Shown here: one piece after another, positions 1 to 7,648 of the stretch | Layout: every line of letters starts with the position of its first letter | Position numbering within the stretch: position 1 is the stretch's first letter | Assembly: GCA_035553055.1 (NCBI GenBank) | Contig: DATNEK010000007.1 | Coordinates: 1-49,663 of the forward strand | Direction of reading: 5' to 3' | DNA from: Chersky-822 sp035553055 | GTDB taxonomy: Bacteria; Actinomycetota; Actinomycetes; Streptosporangiales; Streptosporangiaceae | DNA length: 49,663 nt | Program-made: the position numbers and the translations under genes | The notes under the pieces: model-generated | What the model saw: only the letters and a program-made list of their open reading frames with translations | Told to the model about the DNA's origin: nothing | Database searches by the model: none

Positions 1-114
1 GATGATCGCGTGCGTCACAGGTTCTTCCCAGAGTCGCTTCACGGCATCGCGTCTTGCGGGCGAAGAATAGTGCTCTAACCCCGCCGTGTAGGGACTGGAA
101 TCGTGCACAGACAT
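1..114 (-). CDS. 5' end of an unknown protein, cut by the window edge
   Basis: An open frame runs from an ATG at 114 off the left edge, giving 38 codons without a stop (begins MSVHDSSPYT, contains RRDAVKRLWEEPVTHAII). A purine-rich stretch reading AAAGGTGG on the minus strand (125-132) lies about 10 nt upstream and could be the ribosome binding site. Codon third positions look mixed. I do not recognise the family from so short a piece. The next gene is divergent, so 115-557 would hold both promoters. Confidence 0.4.
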   Translation of the reverse strand, partial: MSVHDSSPYTAGLEHYSSPARRDAVKRLWEEPVTHAII

Positions 115-512
115 GATCAGGAGACCACCTTTTCCGAGCTGTTGGGTTTTCCATTTCGTCGCTTCGGCATCATCTCCTCCGCTCTTGTTACTTATCCTGG
201 GACGTATCACTATATTATCACGGCCAGTTGACGGCCATGTTCTCGGGGTCGCGATGAGTACCTTGCAAACCGCATGACCTGGGGAAACTCGAATTTCCTG
301 TAACTCAATGCCCAGGACAATTAGCCCGGTTTGCGAGGTCGCAGATCGCGGAGCGACACCCGGCGCTGCCGGGGGCCGGCTCCAGGCAAGATGATGCGCG
401 TGGTGACCTGTGTCCGGATTGACGCTACCGTCACCCCGGTGCATTCGGATAAGGAGTCGCGGAAGCGAATTTCAATGGACGGCGTGGCGTGGCTCAGCCG
501 CGCGGATATGGA
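115..512. other. Intergenic region between divergent genes
   Basis: No convincing gene is seen. The stretch at 190-225 is unusually A+T rich for this genome and may hold the promoter of the leftward partial gene. Two TTGACG hexamers (228-233 and 419-424) lack well-spaced -10 partners. A 73-codon frame at 331-552 overlaps the promoter and ribosome binding site of the next gene and is not supported. Confidence 0.4.
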
Positions 513-550
513 TATAATAATTTCTCAGTTCGAATTCTCCGGAAAGGAGT
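513..550 (+). promoter_or_regulatory. -10 hexamer and Shine-Dalgarno of the Asp-box protein gene
   Basis: A perfect TATAAT sits at 513-518, with transcription then expected near 525. GGAAAGGAGT at 541-550 is a strong Shine-Dalgarno 7 nt before the GTG at 558. No good -35 is seen about 17 bp upstream. The position of this -10 argues against the longer reading frame that opens at 489. Confidence 0.55.
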
Positions 551-557
551 GATTTTC

Positions 558-2150
558 GTGCGTATACGCCGTGGTGTACTTCTCATCTCGGCAGTCGTGG
601 GCGTGACCATGCTCGGCATGTCCGCCTTCGCGTTCGCGGCCCCGACCGGGCCGACGTCTGCTGCCTTAACGACCCCCACCCTTTCACCCGCCCACCTGGC
701 GGCCATCCACGCCGAGGTGGCGTTGCAGGCAAGAATGGTCGCACGGGAGCGTCCGCACCAGGCCGTGCGCGGCCCTGGGAGCACCCCGCTGGCCGGCACT
801 GCACGCAGCACCACCACACTTCCCAGGCTGACAAGCGTCCAGCAGATCAGCACGGACACGCTGCAGGCCGGACCGTCGATCGAGGCCGACACCGAGACCG
901 AGCCCGATGTCTCGATCGACCCGAATAACGCCGCGATCATCACCGCGGCTTTCCAGGTGGGACGCGACGGCGATAACGGCGGCGCCCAGGGCGGCGGCTA
1001 TGCCACCTCCACCGACGGCGGCCACACCTGGACTGATGGGAATCTGCCCGGCTTGACCACGGCTACCGGCGGTCCGTTCCAGCGTGCGTCCGACACAGCG
1101 GTCGCGTTCGGCCCCGACGGCTCGGACTACGTACAGACGATCCCGTTCGACCTCACCGACGCCCGCAGCGCGGTCGCCGTCCAGCGGTCCACCGACCACG
1201 GCCTCACCTTCGGACCTCCGTCACTGGTCGTCGATGACAACAGCTTGCAGATCTTCAACGACAAGAACTGGATCGCGGCCGACACCAACCCGGCCAGCCG
1301 GTTCAGCGGGCGGCTCTACGCGGTATGGTCGCGGTTCATCACCAAGGGCACGGGATCCCGGTCGGAAACGAACTCCCCGGGCGCCGTCAGCTTCTCGACA
1401 GACGATGGCAAGACCTGGTCACCGTTCGTGCTGGCTAGCGCCACGCAAGCGGACACAGAGGGCCTTTTGCCTCTCGTCCACCCGGACGGTGCGGTCACGA
1501 TCGTCTATGACCTGTTCGTGCCGGGTAAGAAGGCGGACTTCGAGACCGCGCAGACTTCCCGGGACGGCGGCGTCACCTGGAGCAATCCGGTGACCATCGG
1601 AGAGTTCGAGGGAGCCGGGGTGCCCGGCATGCGTACCGGTGGCCTGCCGGCCGCAGCGATCGATCCGGTCACCGGCGACATGTACGCCGTCTGGCAGGAC
1701 ACCAGGTTCAACGCGGCCGGCCTGAATGACATCGTGCTATCGGAGTCCACCGATGGCGGCTCCACCTGGAGTTCGCCGCGCGTGGTAAACCCCGAGGTCG
1801 CCGGGCTGGACCGGTTCACCCCGGCAGTGGCTGCCAACGGCGACGACGTCTACATCAGCTACCGGACGCGCGGTGACAACGGGACCGCCCCGGATGTCAG
1901 CGAGAATTTCGTGGTATCGACCGACGGTGGCGCGACGTTTGGCGCCGAGCAGACCGCGGGACCGCCTACGGAGCTGCAGTTCGCGGCGGTGTCCATCGAG
2001 GGCGGGCCGCCGAGGGCGTTCCTCGGTGACTACATGGGCCTCGCGGCTACCGCGAGCCATGCACGACTGGTCTGGTGCGTCGCCTCGCAGCCGCCCGTCA
2101 GCGGTGAGTCGTTCCACCAGACCACCTGGAGCGGAGAGGTCACTCCTTAG
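558..2150 (+). CDS. Secreted Asp-box (BNR/sialidase-like) beta-propeller protein
   Basis: A 530-residue exported protein. The GTG at 558 was chosen for its strong Shine-Dalgarno; the frame is open back to 489 but that start lies upstream of the -10. Residues 1-27 form a signal peptide (basic MRIRR, hydrophobic core, AFAFAA cleavage region). Six Asp boxes of the form S-x-D-x-G-x-T-(W/F) begin near residues 151, 211, 280, 334, 397 and 454, the mark of a six-bladed sialidase-type propeller. I do not see the arginine triad or the catalytic Tyr/Glu of true sialidases clearly enough to claim neuraminidase activity, so carbohydrate binding or another exo-glycosidase role is equally possible. No partner gene lies in the same direction close by. 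Confidence 0.8.
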   Translation: MRIRRGVLLISAVVGVTMLGMSAFAFAAPTGPTSAALTTPTLSPAHLAAIHAEVALQARMVARERPHQAVRGPGSTPLAGTARSTTTLPRLTSVQQISTDTLQAGPSIEADTETEPDVSIDPNNAAIITAAFQVGRDGDNGGAQGGGYATSTDGGHTWTDGNLPGLTTATGGPFQRASDTAVAFGPDGSDYVQTIPFDLTDARSAVAVQRSTDHGLTFGPPSLVVDDNSLQIFNDKNWIAADTNPASRFSGRLYAVWSRFITKGTGSRSETNSPGAVSFSTDDGKTWSPFVLASATQADTEGLLPLVHPDGAVTIVYDLFVPGKKADFETAQTSRDGGVTWSNPVTIGEFEGAGVPGMRTGGLPAAAIDPVTGDMYAVWQDTRFNAAGLNDIVLSESTDGGSTWSSPRVVNPEVAGLDRFTPAVAANGDDVYISYRTRGDNGTAPDVSENFVVSTDGGATFGAEQTAGPPTELQFAAVSIEGGPPRAFLGDYMGLAATASHARLVWCVASQPPVSGESFHQTTWSGEVTP

Positions 2151-2214
2151 CCGGAATGTGTGCTCGGGTACCGCCTGGGTGTCATCGGCGACTCCGCGGT
2201 ATCCCGGCTCCGCG

Positions 2215-2276
2215 GCTCATAGTTGGAGTATATATCTTAGGCCTAGGTACCTTAGTTATATACTCCAACTATGAGC
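2215..2276. repeat. 20-bp perfect inverted repeat over the ATPase start codon
   Basis: The left arm 2215-2234 and right arm 2257-2276 are exact reverse complements over 20 bp, separated by a 22-bp A+T-rich spacer. The right arm contains the -10 (TATACT) and the ATG of the downstream ATPase gene, so a dimeric regulator bound here would block initiation. By symmetry the left arm carries an identical -10 and ATG facing left, opening only a 12-codon frame (about 2182-2220). The island is strikingly A+T rich against its neighbours. Confidence 0.85.
2259..2264 (+). promoter_or_regulatory. -10 hexamer of a leaderless transcript
   Basis: TATACT lies exactly 6 nt before the ATG at 2271 and no Shine-Dalgarno is present, so transcription is expected to start at the A of the start codon. 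No recognisable -35 is present. Confidence 0.6.
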
Positions 2277-3743
2277 GCTTCAACGAGCGCGGTGCCCCCC
2301 AAGCCGAAGCATGTCTTCGACCGTGACCGCGAGTGGGACGGCTTGATGAGGTTCGTGGCTTCTCCCGATCCCGACGTGCGTCTCGGGATCGTCAGCGGAC
2401 GCCGCCGTCAGGGCAAGACGTACCTGCTGGATGCCGCGGCTAGTGCGGTAGACGGCTTCTTCTACACCGCGACCGAGGACACCGAGACTGATGCGCTAGC
2501 TAACTTCGGGCGCGCGCTCGCTGAGTGGACGGGCGGCGGCCGGTACGCGTTCGGGAACTGGGATGAAGCCCTGGACCGGCTGTTCACGGCGGTGACCGAC
2601 AGGCTCATCGTCATCGACGAGTTCCCGTACCTGAGTAAAGCGAGCCCGTCGCTGCCCTCGCTTATCCAGCGCACGCTTGACCCGCGCGGGGCCGCGCGGC
2701 CGAGTCGGTCGCGGCTGCTGCTGTGCGGATCGGCCATGTCGGTGATGGGTCGCCTGTTGAGCGGCAGCGCTCCGCTGCGCGGCCGGGCCAGCCTGGAAGT
2801 GATCATCCGGCCGCTCGGCTACCGGGACGCCGCGAGTTTCTGGGGTATCACCGACCCGCGGCTGGCCGTACTGGTGCATTCCATCGTCGGCGGGACGCCT
2901 GCGTACCGCCGCGAGTTCGTCGCGGGCGACACGCCGTCGGGTCAGGAAGACTTCGACTCTTGGGTACTACGTACCGTGCTCAACTCCCAGGTTCCGCTCT
3001 TCCGTGAGGCCCGCTACCTGCTGGCCGAGGAGACCGAGATCCGCGATCCCGCGCTCTACCACGCCGTGCTCGGCGCCATCGCAGCCGGCCGGAACACCAG
3101 GGGCGGGATCGCCGATCAGATCGGGCGGAAGTCCCCGGACATCGGGCATCCGCTCAGCGTGCTGGAAGATGCCCGGCTAATCTCCCACGAGGCCGATCCG
3201 TTCCGTAAGGGCAGGTCTACGTACCACATCCGGGAACCCCTGATCGCCTTCTACGAGGCAGTCATGCGCAGGGAATGGACCCGGCTAGAACGTGGCGACC
3301 CGGCCGGAGCGTGGCGCAGCGCGCAGGCGACGTTTTTCTCTCAGGTTGTCGGCCCGCATTTCGAAGCTCTGTGCCGTGAGTGGGCGCTGGACGCCGGGGA
3401 CAGCGCATTCGGCGACTGGCCCGGCACGGTCGCGGCCGGGGTGGTGCCCGATCCCGTTAACCGCACCCAGATTCAGGTTGACGTCGCCGTTCTCGGCCCG
3501 GAAGTCTCCGGGGATCCGCAGCGAGTCTTGTCCCTCGGCGAGGCGAAGTGGGGCAAGGTCATGACCCTCGGCCATGCCAGACGGCTCCGCCGGGCCCGCG
3601 ACCTGCTTGCGGTGAAGGGATACGACACCACCGCCACGAAACTGACCTGCTACAGCGGCGCGGGGTTCGATGACGACCTGCAAGCCGAGGCGCGCCACGA
3701 CAACCTGATACAACTGGTCGGCCTTGACACGCTCTACACGTAG
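2271..3743 (+). CDS. AAA ATPase with C-terminal DUF234/PD-(D/E)xK-like domain
   Basis: A 490-residue protein of the archaeal-type ATPase family (ATPase_2 plus DUF234). Seen: Walker A GRRRQGKT at 43-50, Walker B RLIVIDEFPY at 111-120, a middle helical region with a winged-helix-like segment around 280-310, and a C-terminal D404...E424-A-K426 pattern (VDVAVLG ... GEAKWGK), the layout of a PD-(D/E)xK nuclease core. Family knowledge: these proteins occur in archaea and scattered bacteria, often singly, with no firm function; DNA or nucleic-acid processing is an inference. The gene is leaderless, and its start lies inside a 20-bp inverted repeat that suggests tight control. It has no same-strand partner, so it is an orphan rather than part of an obvious defence operon. 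Confidence 0.8.
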   Translation: MSASTSAVPPKPKHVFDRDREWDGLMRFVASPDPDVRLGIVSGRRRQGKTYLLDAAASAVDGFFYTATEDTETDALANFGRALAEWTGGGRYAFGNWDEALDRLFTAVTDRLIVIDEFPYLSKASPSLPSLIQRTLDPRGAARPSRSRLLLCGSAMSVMGRLLSGSAPLRGRASLEVIIRPLGYRDAASFWGITDPRLAVLVHSIVGGTPAYRREFVAGDTPSGQEDFDSWVLRTVLNSQVPLFREARYLLAEETEIRDPALYHAVLGAIAAGRNTRGGIADQIGRKSPDIGHPLSVLEDARLISHEADPFRKGRSTYHIREPLIAFYEAVMRREWTRLERGDPAGAWRSAQATFFSQVVGPHFEALCREWALDAGDSAFGDWPGTVAAGVVPDPVNRTQIQVDVAVLGPEVSGDPQRVLSLGEAKWGKVMTLGHARRLRRARDLLAVKGYDTTATKLTCYSGAGFDDDLQAEARHDNLIQLVGLDTLYT

Positions 3744-3784
3744 ACGGCGGCTAGCAGGCGTATCAAAGCGGTTCGGTGGTTCTT

Positions 3785-4999
3785 TTACGCGTCCTTGAAG
3801 ACCATGATGGTGCCTGAGTAGCACGCGACCCAGATCTGCCGCCGGTCGGGGACGTAGGTGATGCCGATCGGAGCGGAGTTGGTCTGGACGGTCTGGATGA
3901 TGGTCATGTCGGACGTGCGGATCTTGGTCACGGTGTTGGATCCGTAGTTCACCACGTACAGCGACTCGCCGTCAGAAGCGATCGCCATGCTCCGCGGCTG
4001 GCTGCCAGTTGACACCCGGGCTACCACCCGGCCGGTTCGCCGGTTGATCTTGGCGACGGTCCCGTCGGCGTTGAGTGTCGCGTACAGCCAGCGCCCGCGT
4101 GGGCTCATTACGAGGTGGCGCGGGCTGGTTCCGACGTCAGTGATCCAGCGCACGGTGAACTTTCGCAGGTTGATCTTAGCGATCTCGGTGCTGCCCATGA
4201 CGGCGACGTAGGCGGTGGTCGAGCGGGGGTCGACGGCGATTCCGCGCGGGTAGGGTCCGAGCGCGATCCGCTTGATCTCCTTGGCGGTGCGCACGTTCAC
4301 CACGCTGAGCGCGTACGAGCACCAGTCGCTGACCAGGAGGTATTTGTCGTTCGGAGTGACGGCCAGGAACTTGGGCACCGAGCCGACGTGGATGACCTGG
4401 TCGATGTGCTTGGTGGCGACGCGGATGCGATACACGAAGCCGGAGTCGTAGTGGTCGGCCGGGGAGCAGACATCGTGCCCTTGGCGTGTCAGCTTGGGAC
4501 CATACATCGAGTAGTTCGAGACGTACACGTAGCGGCGGTCGGGGCTGAAGGCGGCTTCCACCGGCCCGCCGAGGTATCTGCCCGGGTACTGCGGGTAGCC
4601 CCACCTGCTGAGCCTGACAGCGTCGGGGATGGTGGCGACCAGCCGGTAACTGCGGTCGTTGTACACGGTCACCGTGTGGGTGTAGATCATATTCTGCGCG
4701 AACACCAGGCCAGCACCTGACGCGTCGACCGATTTCGGGGAGATGCGGCCGCCGATCGTCGTGACGTAGCGCAGGCGCAGCCTCGCCGAGGGCGGCCCCG
4801 GCGGCACTGCCCTGACCGGCGCCCTAGGCGTGCCGCGCTGCGGCGCCGGGGTGCTCGCATCAGCCCGGCGCGCTGTCATGGCCGGAGCTTTTTCAGCGTC
4901 GTGAGAGCTTTGCCGACCCAGCCCGAGCCATACGGCCAGAGCCGCGGCCACCACAATGATGATCGCGCCCGCCAGCAAGCGTGTCCGCGCAGAAGTCAT
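3785..4999 (-). CDS. Exported or membrane-anchored YVTN/NHL-type beta-propeller protein
   Basis: 404 residues from the ATG at 4999, preceded by GGGGAG at 8-nt spacing; a GTG at 5008 overlaps that Shine-Dalgarno and is less likely. An N-terminal hydrophobic segment (about 7-27) follows a short basic stretch, then a Pro/Ala-rich linker to about 70. The rest is a propeller with YVTN-like strands (RYVYVSNYSMYG, AFSPDRRYVY, KYLLVSDWCSYAL, TTAYVAVMGSTEIAKINL, RWLYATLNADGTVAKI, ESLYVVNYGSNTVTKI). Such propellers often bind partners at the cell surface; no catalytic residues are evident. It lies downstream of the sulfotransferase gene on the same strand with a gap of about 200 bp, so co-transcription is uncertain. 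Confidence 0.75.
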   Translation of the reverse strand: MTSARTRLLAGAIIIVVAAALAVWLGLGRQSSHDAEKAPAMTARRADASTPAPQRGTPRAPVRAVPPGPPSARLRLRYVTTIGGRISPKSVDASGAGLVFAQNMIYTHTVTVYNDRSYRLVATIPDAVRLSRWGYPQYPGRYLGGPVEAAFSPDRRYVYVSNYSMYGPKLTRQGHDVCSPADHYDSGFVYRIRVATKHIDQVIHVGSVPKFLAVTPNDKYLLVSDWCSYALSVVNVRTAKEIKRIALGPYPRGIAVDPRSTTAYVAVMGSTEIAKINLRKFTVRWITDVGTSPRHLVMSPRGRWLYATLNADGTVAKINRRTGRVVARVSTGSQPRSMAIASDGESLYVVNYGSNTVTKIRTSDMTIIQTVQTNSAPIGITYVPDRRQIWVACYSGTIMVFKDA

Positions 5000-5204
5000 C
5001 CTTTTCACTCCCCCAGAGAACCCGACCGGACACGACGATTCCGCTGCTGACCATTCAAGGCCGTGGCCGATCTAAAGATATGACGGTACCTGGGGCCACA
5101 CCGACGCCGCAGCAATTCGGCAGTCAATGCAGCCGCCGCGACCGCAGGGAAAATCCCCACCCTTAACGATCTTGAAACGCCCGTGCCCCTGTCGGACGAG
5201 ACAA

Positions 5205-6032
5205 TCAAAAGACGTGCCCGGTCTCGTCATTTCCGCAAATAGCCTCGACTTCTTCGATATTGGGAACCATCCGGTAGGTCAGCTCGCTGTTCACCTTGCT
5301 AACGGCGGGGTTGAGCAGGCGCTTCGCCCAGGACAGCGCGGCACCCTCAGGGAGCGGTCCGACACCGAGGAAGGCCAGGGTCTGGTGAACCCAGCTCAGG
5401 CCATCCGGGAGGGCGGCGTCCGGCGCGAAGATGTCCTCGTACGAGAGTTCCCAAGACGGGGTCCGATTAGCCCTGAGCGCGCTTCTGACAAGTTCGGTCG
5501 CCGCTTGTCCCTGCTGGATGCGTAAGCGCAGGTATGCCGGGTCAAGCGGACTCAGCTTCAGCGCGGTCGCATCGATCCCGGCTTTCGTCGTGCCCTCGCG
5601 ATGCCAGACTTGGGTCTGCTTCCCGATCTCATAGGAGATAAGGCGCTGCAGCTGATTCCTGCGCGTGAGGAAGATGACCCGGGTATGTTGTTGCGCCGTC
5701 ATCCGGAGGTTAAAGGTCATATCTTCTTCAAGCTTGCCTGTCGTCAGGTCGCTGACGGGGCGCTGGACAGCAAAAGGAAAGCCAGACCAGTCCCAGACGT
5801 GCTTGATGCCGTTATAGTCCTGCCAGATCGCCGCGACGGCCGAGTCGAGCGACGCGAGGTCATGGACCCGGCCGAGATAGGTGTCCCCCCACAGATTGGG
5901 GTTGAACGGCTCGCGCACGCAGCGTATGCCGGGATGGCAGCTGAGCATTTTCATCAAGGTCGTACTCCCCGACCGCGCGAGGGACAAGATGATGAAAGGG
6001 CTATGCGCGCGCACGGGCTCGCGAAACCGCAT
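5205..6032 (-). CDS. Sulfotransferase-family protein (PAPS-dependent)
   Basis: 275 residues. The N-terminus holds a 5'-phosphosulfate-binding loop, SLARSGSTTLMKML (residues 17-30), where sulfotransferases carry the PAPS phosphate-binding motif. RNQLQRLISYEI near residue 125 fits the 3'-phosphate-binding R...S segment. Length matches bacterial Sulfotransfer_3-type proteins. An in-frame TGA lies two codons before the ATG, fixing 6032 as the most upstream possible start; no clear Shine-Dalgarno is present. The acceptor cannot be read from sequence; trehalose, lipid, polysaccharide or peptide tyrosine are all known for the fold. The YVTN-type propeller gene follows on the same strand. Confidence 0.75.
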   Translation of the reverse strand: MRFREPVRAHSPFIILSLARSGSTTLMKMLSCHPGIRCVREPFNPNLWGDTYLGRVHDLASLDSAVAAIWQDYNGIKHVWDWSGFPFAVQRPVSDLTTGKLEEDMTFNLRMTAQQHTRVIFLTRRNQLQRLISYEIGKQTQVWHREGTTKAGIDATALKLSPLDPAYLRLRIQQGQAATELVRSALRANRTPSWELSYEDIFAPDAALPDGLSWVHQTLAFLGVGPLPEGAALSWAKRLLNPAVSKVNSELTYRMVPNIEEVEAICGNDETGHVF

Positions 6033-6317
6033 AGGTCAATCATCAGGTCATCCCAGGTTTGAGGCAACGCCCGCCGACCAGTTCGATCTACCGTGACCCA
6101 CACAGGACAGTTGATCATCGTGATCAGGTCACCGGCCGGGCGGACCCGGTACCTGCCGCAGCGGGGACCAGGCCCTGTCCTAGGCCCGGTCTCTCGCGCA
6201 CCGGTGCGGTGCGGCCACCCGGAGACTTATGTCCTGTCACCCCTGCGCGGGTCCGAGATCGGCTACCGTTACCAGGATCGTGCGGGCTAAAGTGCCCCGC
6301 TGCCAATGGAGGCTGCA

Positions 6318-7598
6318 ATGCACGTCAATGCTGGTGATACCGCTTGGATGCTCACGTCGACGGCACTGGTCTTTTTCATGATGCCGGGACTTGCCCTGTT
6401 CTACGGGGGACTGGTGGGCGCGAAGAACGTGATCGCGACGATGGTCCAGTCTTTTGTGGCGATCGGCGTGATCAGCTTGCTGTGGGTGATCGTCGGGTAT
6501 TCCCTGGCGTTCGGCGCGAACCACTGGGGCGGCATCATCGGCAGCCTCAACAACGTCATGCTGCACGACGTCAACGGCAAGCCGAACAGCTACGCCCCGA
6601 CGATTCCGTCTCTGGTGTACATGGCGTTCCAGATGAAATTCGCCGTCATCACGCCGGCGCTCATAGCCGGAGCGTTCAGCGAGCGAATGCGCTTTCGCGG
6701 GTACCTGGTCTTTATCGGCTTGTGGTCGCTGCTGGTCTACAGTCCGTTCGCGCACAGCGAGTGGGGCGGCGGAATCCTAGGCTCTGGCGGCTTGCACGCG
6801 ATCGACTTCGCCGGCGGCTCCGTCGTACACGAGCTGGCGGGCGCGGCCGCGCTCGCTACCGCTATCTACCTGAAGCGGACGCATGAGCTCGAACGGCCGC
6901 ACAACATTCCGCTGGTCCTGCTCGGCGCTGGCATCTTGTGGTTCGGGTGGTTCGGGTTCAACGCGGGCAGCGCGGTGACGGCTGGGCAGGTCGCCAGCTA
7001 CGCGCTAGTGAACACCCAACTCGGGGCCTGCACCGCGATGCTCGCCTGGATGGGCGTCGAGTGGTGGCGCCGCCGCAAGCCGTCCGGCATCGGTATCGCC
7101 ACGGGTGCTGTAGCCGGGCTCGCCGCGATCACCCCGGCTTCGGGCTACGTGCAGCCCTGGGCGGCGATCATCATCGGCCTCGCGGCCGGGCTGCTCTGCT
7201 ACGGTGCCGTGCACCTCAAGGACATCTTCCACTACGACGATTCGCTCGACGTCGTCGGCGTGCACATGGTTGGCGGCGCGATCGGGGTAATCCTCACGGG
7301 CGTTTTCGCCAGCCTCGCGGTGAACGCGGCAGGCGAGGCTGGTGGATGGACCCAGCTCGGCCGCCAGGTCGTGCTGGCTGTCGTCGGAATCGTCTACCCG
7401 TTCATCATGACGTGGATCATCTTGTGGATCACCGACCGTACCGCCGGGTTGCAGGTCAGCGCCGAGGACGAGGCCGCTGGCCTGGACCTGAGCGAGCACG
7501 ACGACGTCAGCTATCAGCAGACGACCCCGGCGGCTCCGGTGACCCTCACCAGCGTCATACCTGGTCCCGGCGCACCGCAGGTGACTGAAACCGAATAA
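6318..7598 (+). CDS. amt: Ammonium transporter (Amt/MEP/Rh family)
   Basis: 426 residues, eleven membrane helices expected, conducting ammonium across the cytoplasmic membrane. The first helix reads AWMLTSTALVFFMMPGLALF followed by YGGLVGAKN, the classic Amt opening. The twin pore histidines are present at H171 (GGSVVHELAG) and H316 (VVGVHMVGG), matching H168/H318 of E. coli AmtB. The ATG at 6318 has GGAGG 5 nt upstream and suits the family N-terminus better than the ATG at 6306. No glnK or glnD follows here, unlike the usual amtB-glnK arrangement; a strong terminator follows instead. TAAAGT at 6288-6293 is a possible -10. Confidence 0.95.
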   Translation: MHVNAGDTAWMLTSTALVFFMMPGLALFYGGLVGAKNVIATMVQSFVAIGVISLLWVIVGYSLAFGANHWGGIIGSLNNVMLHDVNGKPNSYAPTIPSLVYMAFQMKFAVITPALIAGAFSERMRFRGYLVFIGLWSLLVYSPFAHSEWGGGILGSGGLHAIDFAGGSVVHELAGAAALATAIYLKRTHELERPHNIPLVLLGAGILWFGWFGFNAGSAVTAGQVASYALVNTQLGACTAMLAWMGVEWWRRRKPSGIGIATGAVAGLAAITPASGYVQPWAAIIIGLAAGLLCYGAVHLKDIFHYDDSLDVVGVHMVGGAIGVILTGVFASLAVNAAGEAGGWTQLGRQVVLAVVGIVYPFIMTWIILWITDRTAGLQVSAEDEAAGLDLSEHDDVSYQQTTPAAPVTLTSVIPGPGAPQVTETE

Positions 7599-7648
7599 GC
7601 AGGTTGGCCAGCCCGGCTGGCCAGTCGGGCTGGCCAGCCTCGCTTATT
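7594..7648. terminator. Bidirectional terminator between amt and the kinase-aminotransferase gene
   Basis: A long inverted repeat: the outer arms AATAAGC/GCTTATT enclose G+C-rich arms built from repeated GGCTGGCCAG units. It starts inside the amt stop codon and ends at the stop codon of the convergent gene, so one hairpin serves both. The A and T tracts at the base give a U-rich 3' end in either direction. Confidence 0.75.

Noticed and set aside
228..257. TTGACG at 228 as a promoter for the Asp-box gene
   Set aside because: No -10 at 16-18 bp; the TATAAT at 513 is much better placed.
331..552. 73-codon frame upstream of the Asp-box gene
   Set aside because: It covers the TATAAT and Shine-Dalgarno of the real gene, is Arg-rich and has no recognisable domain.
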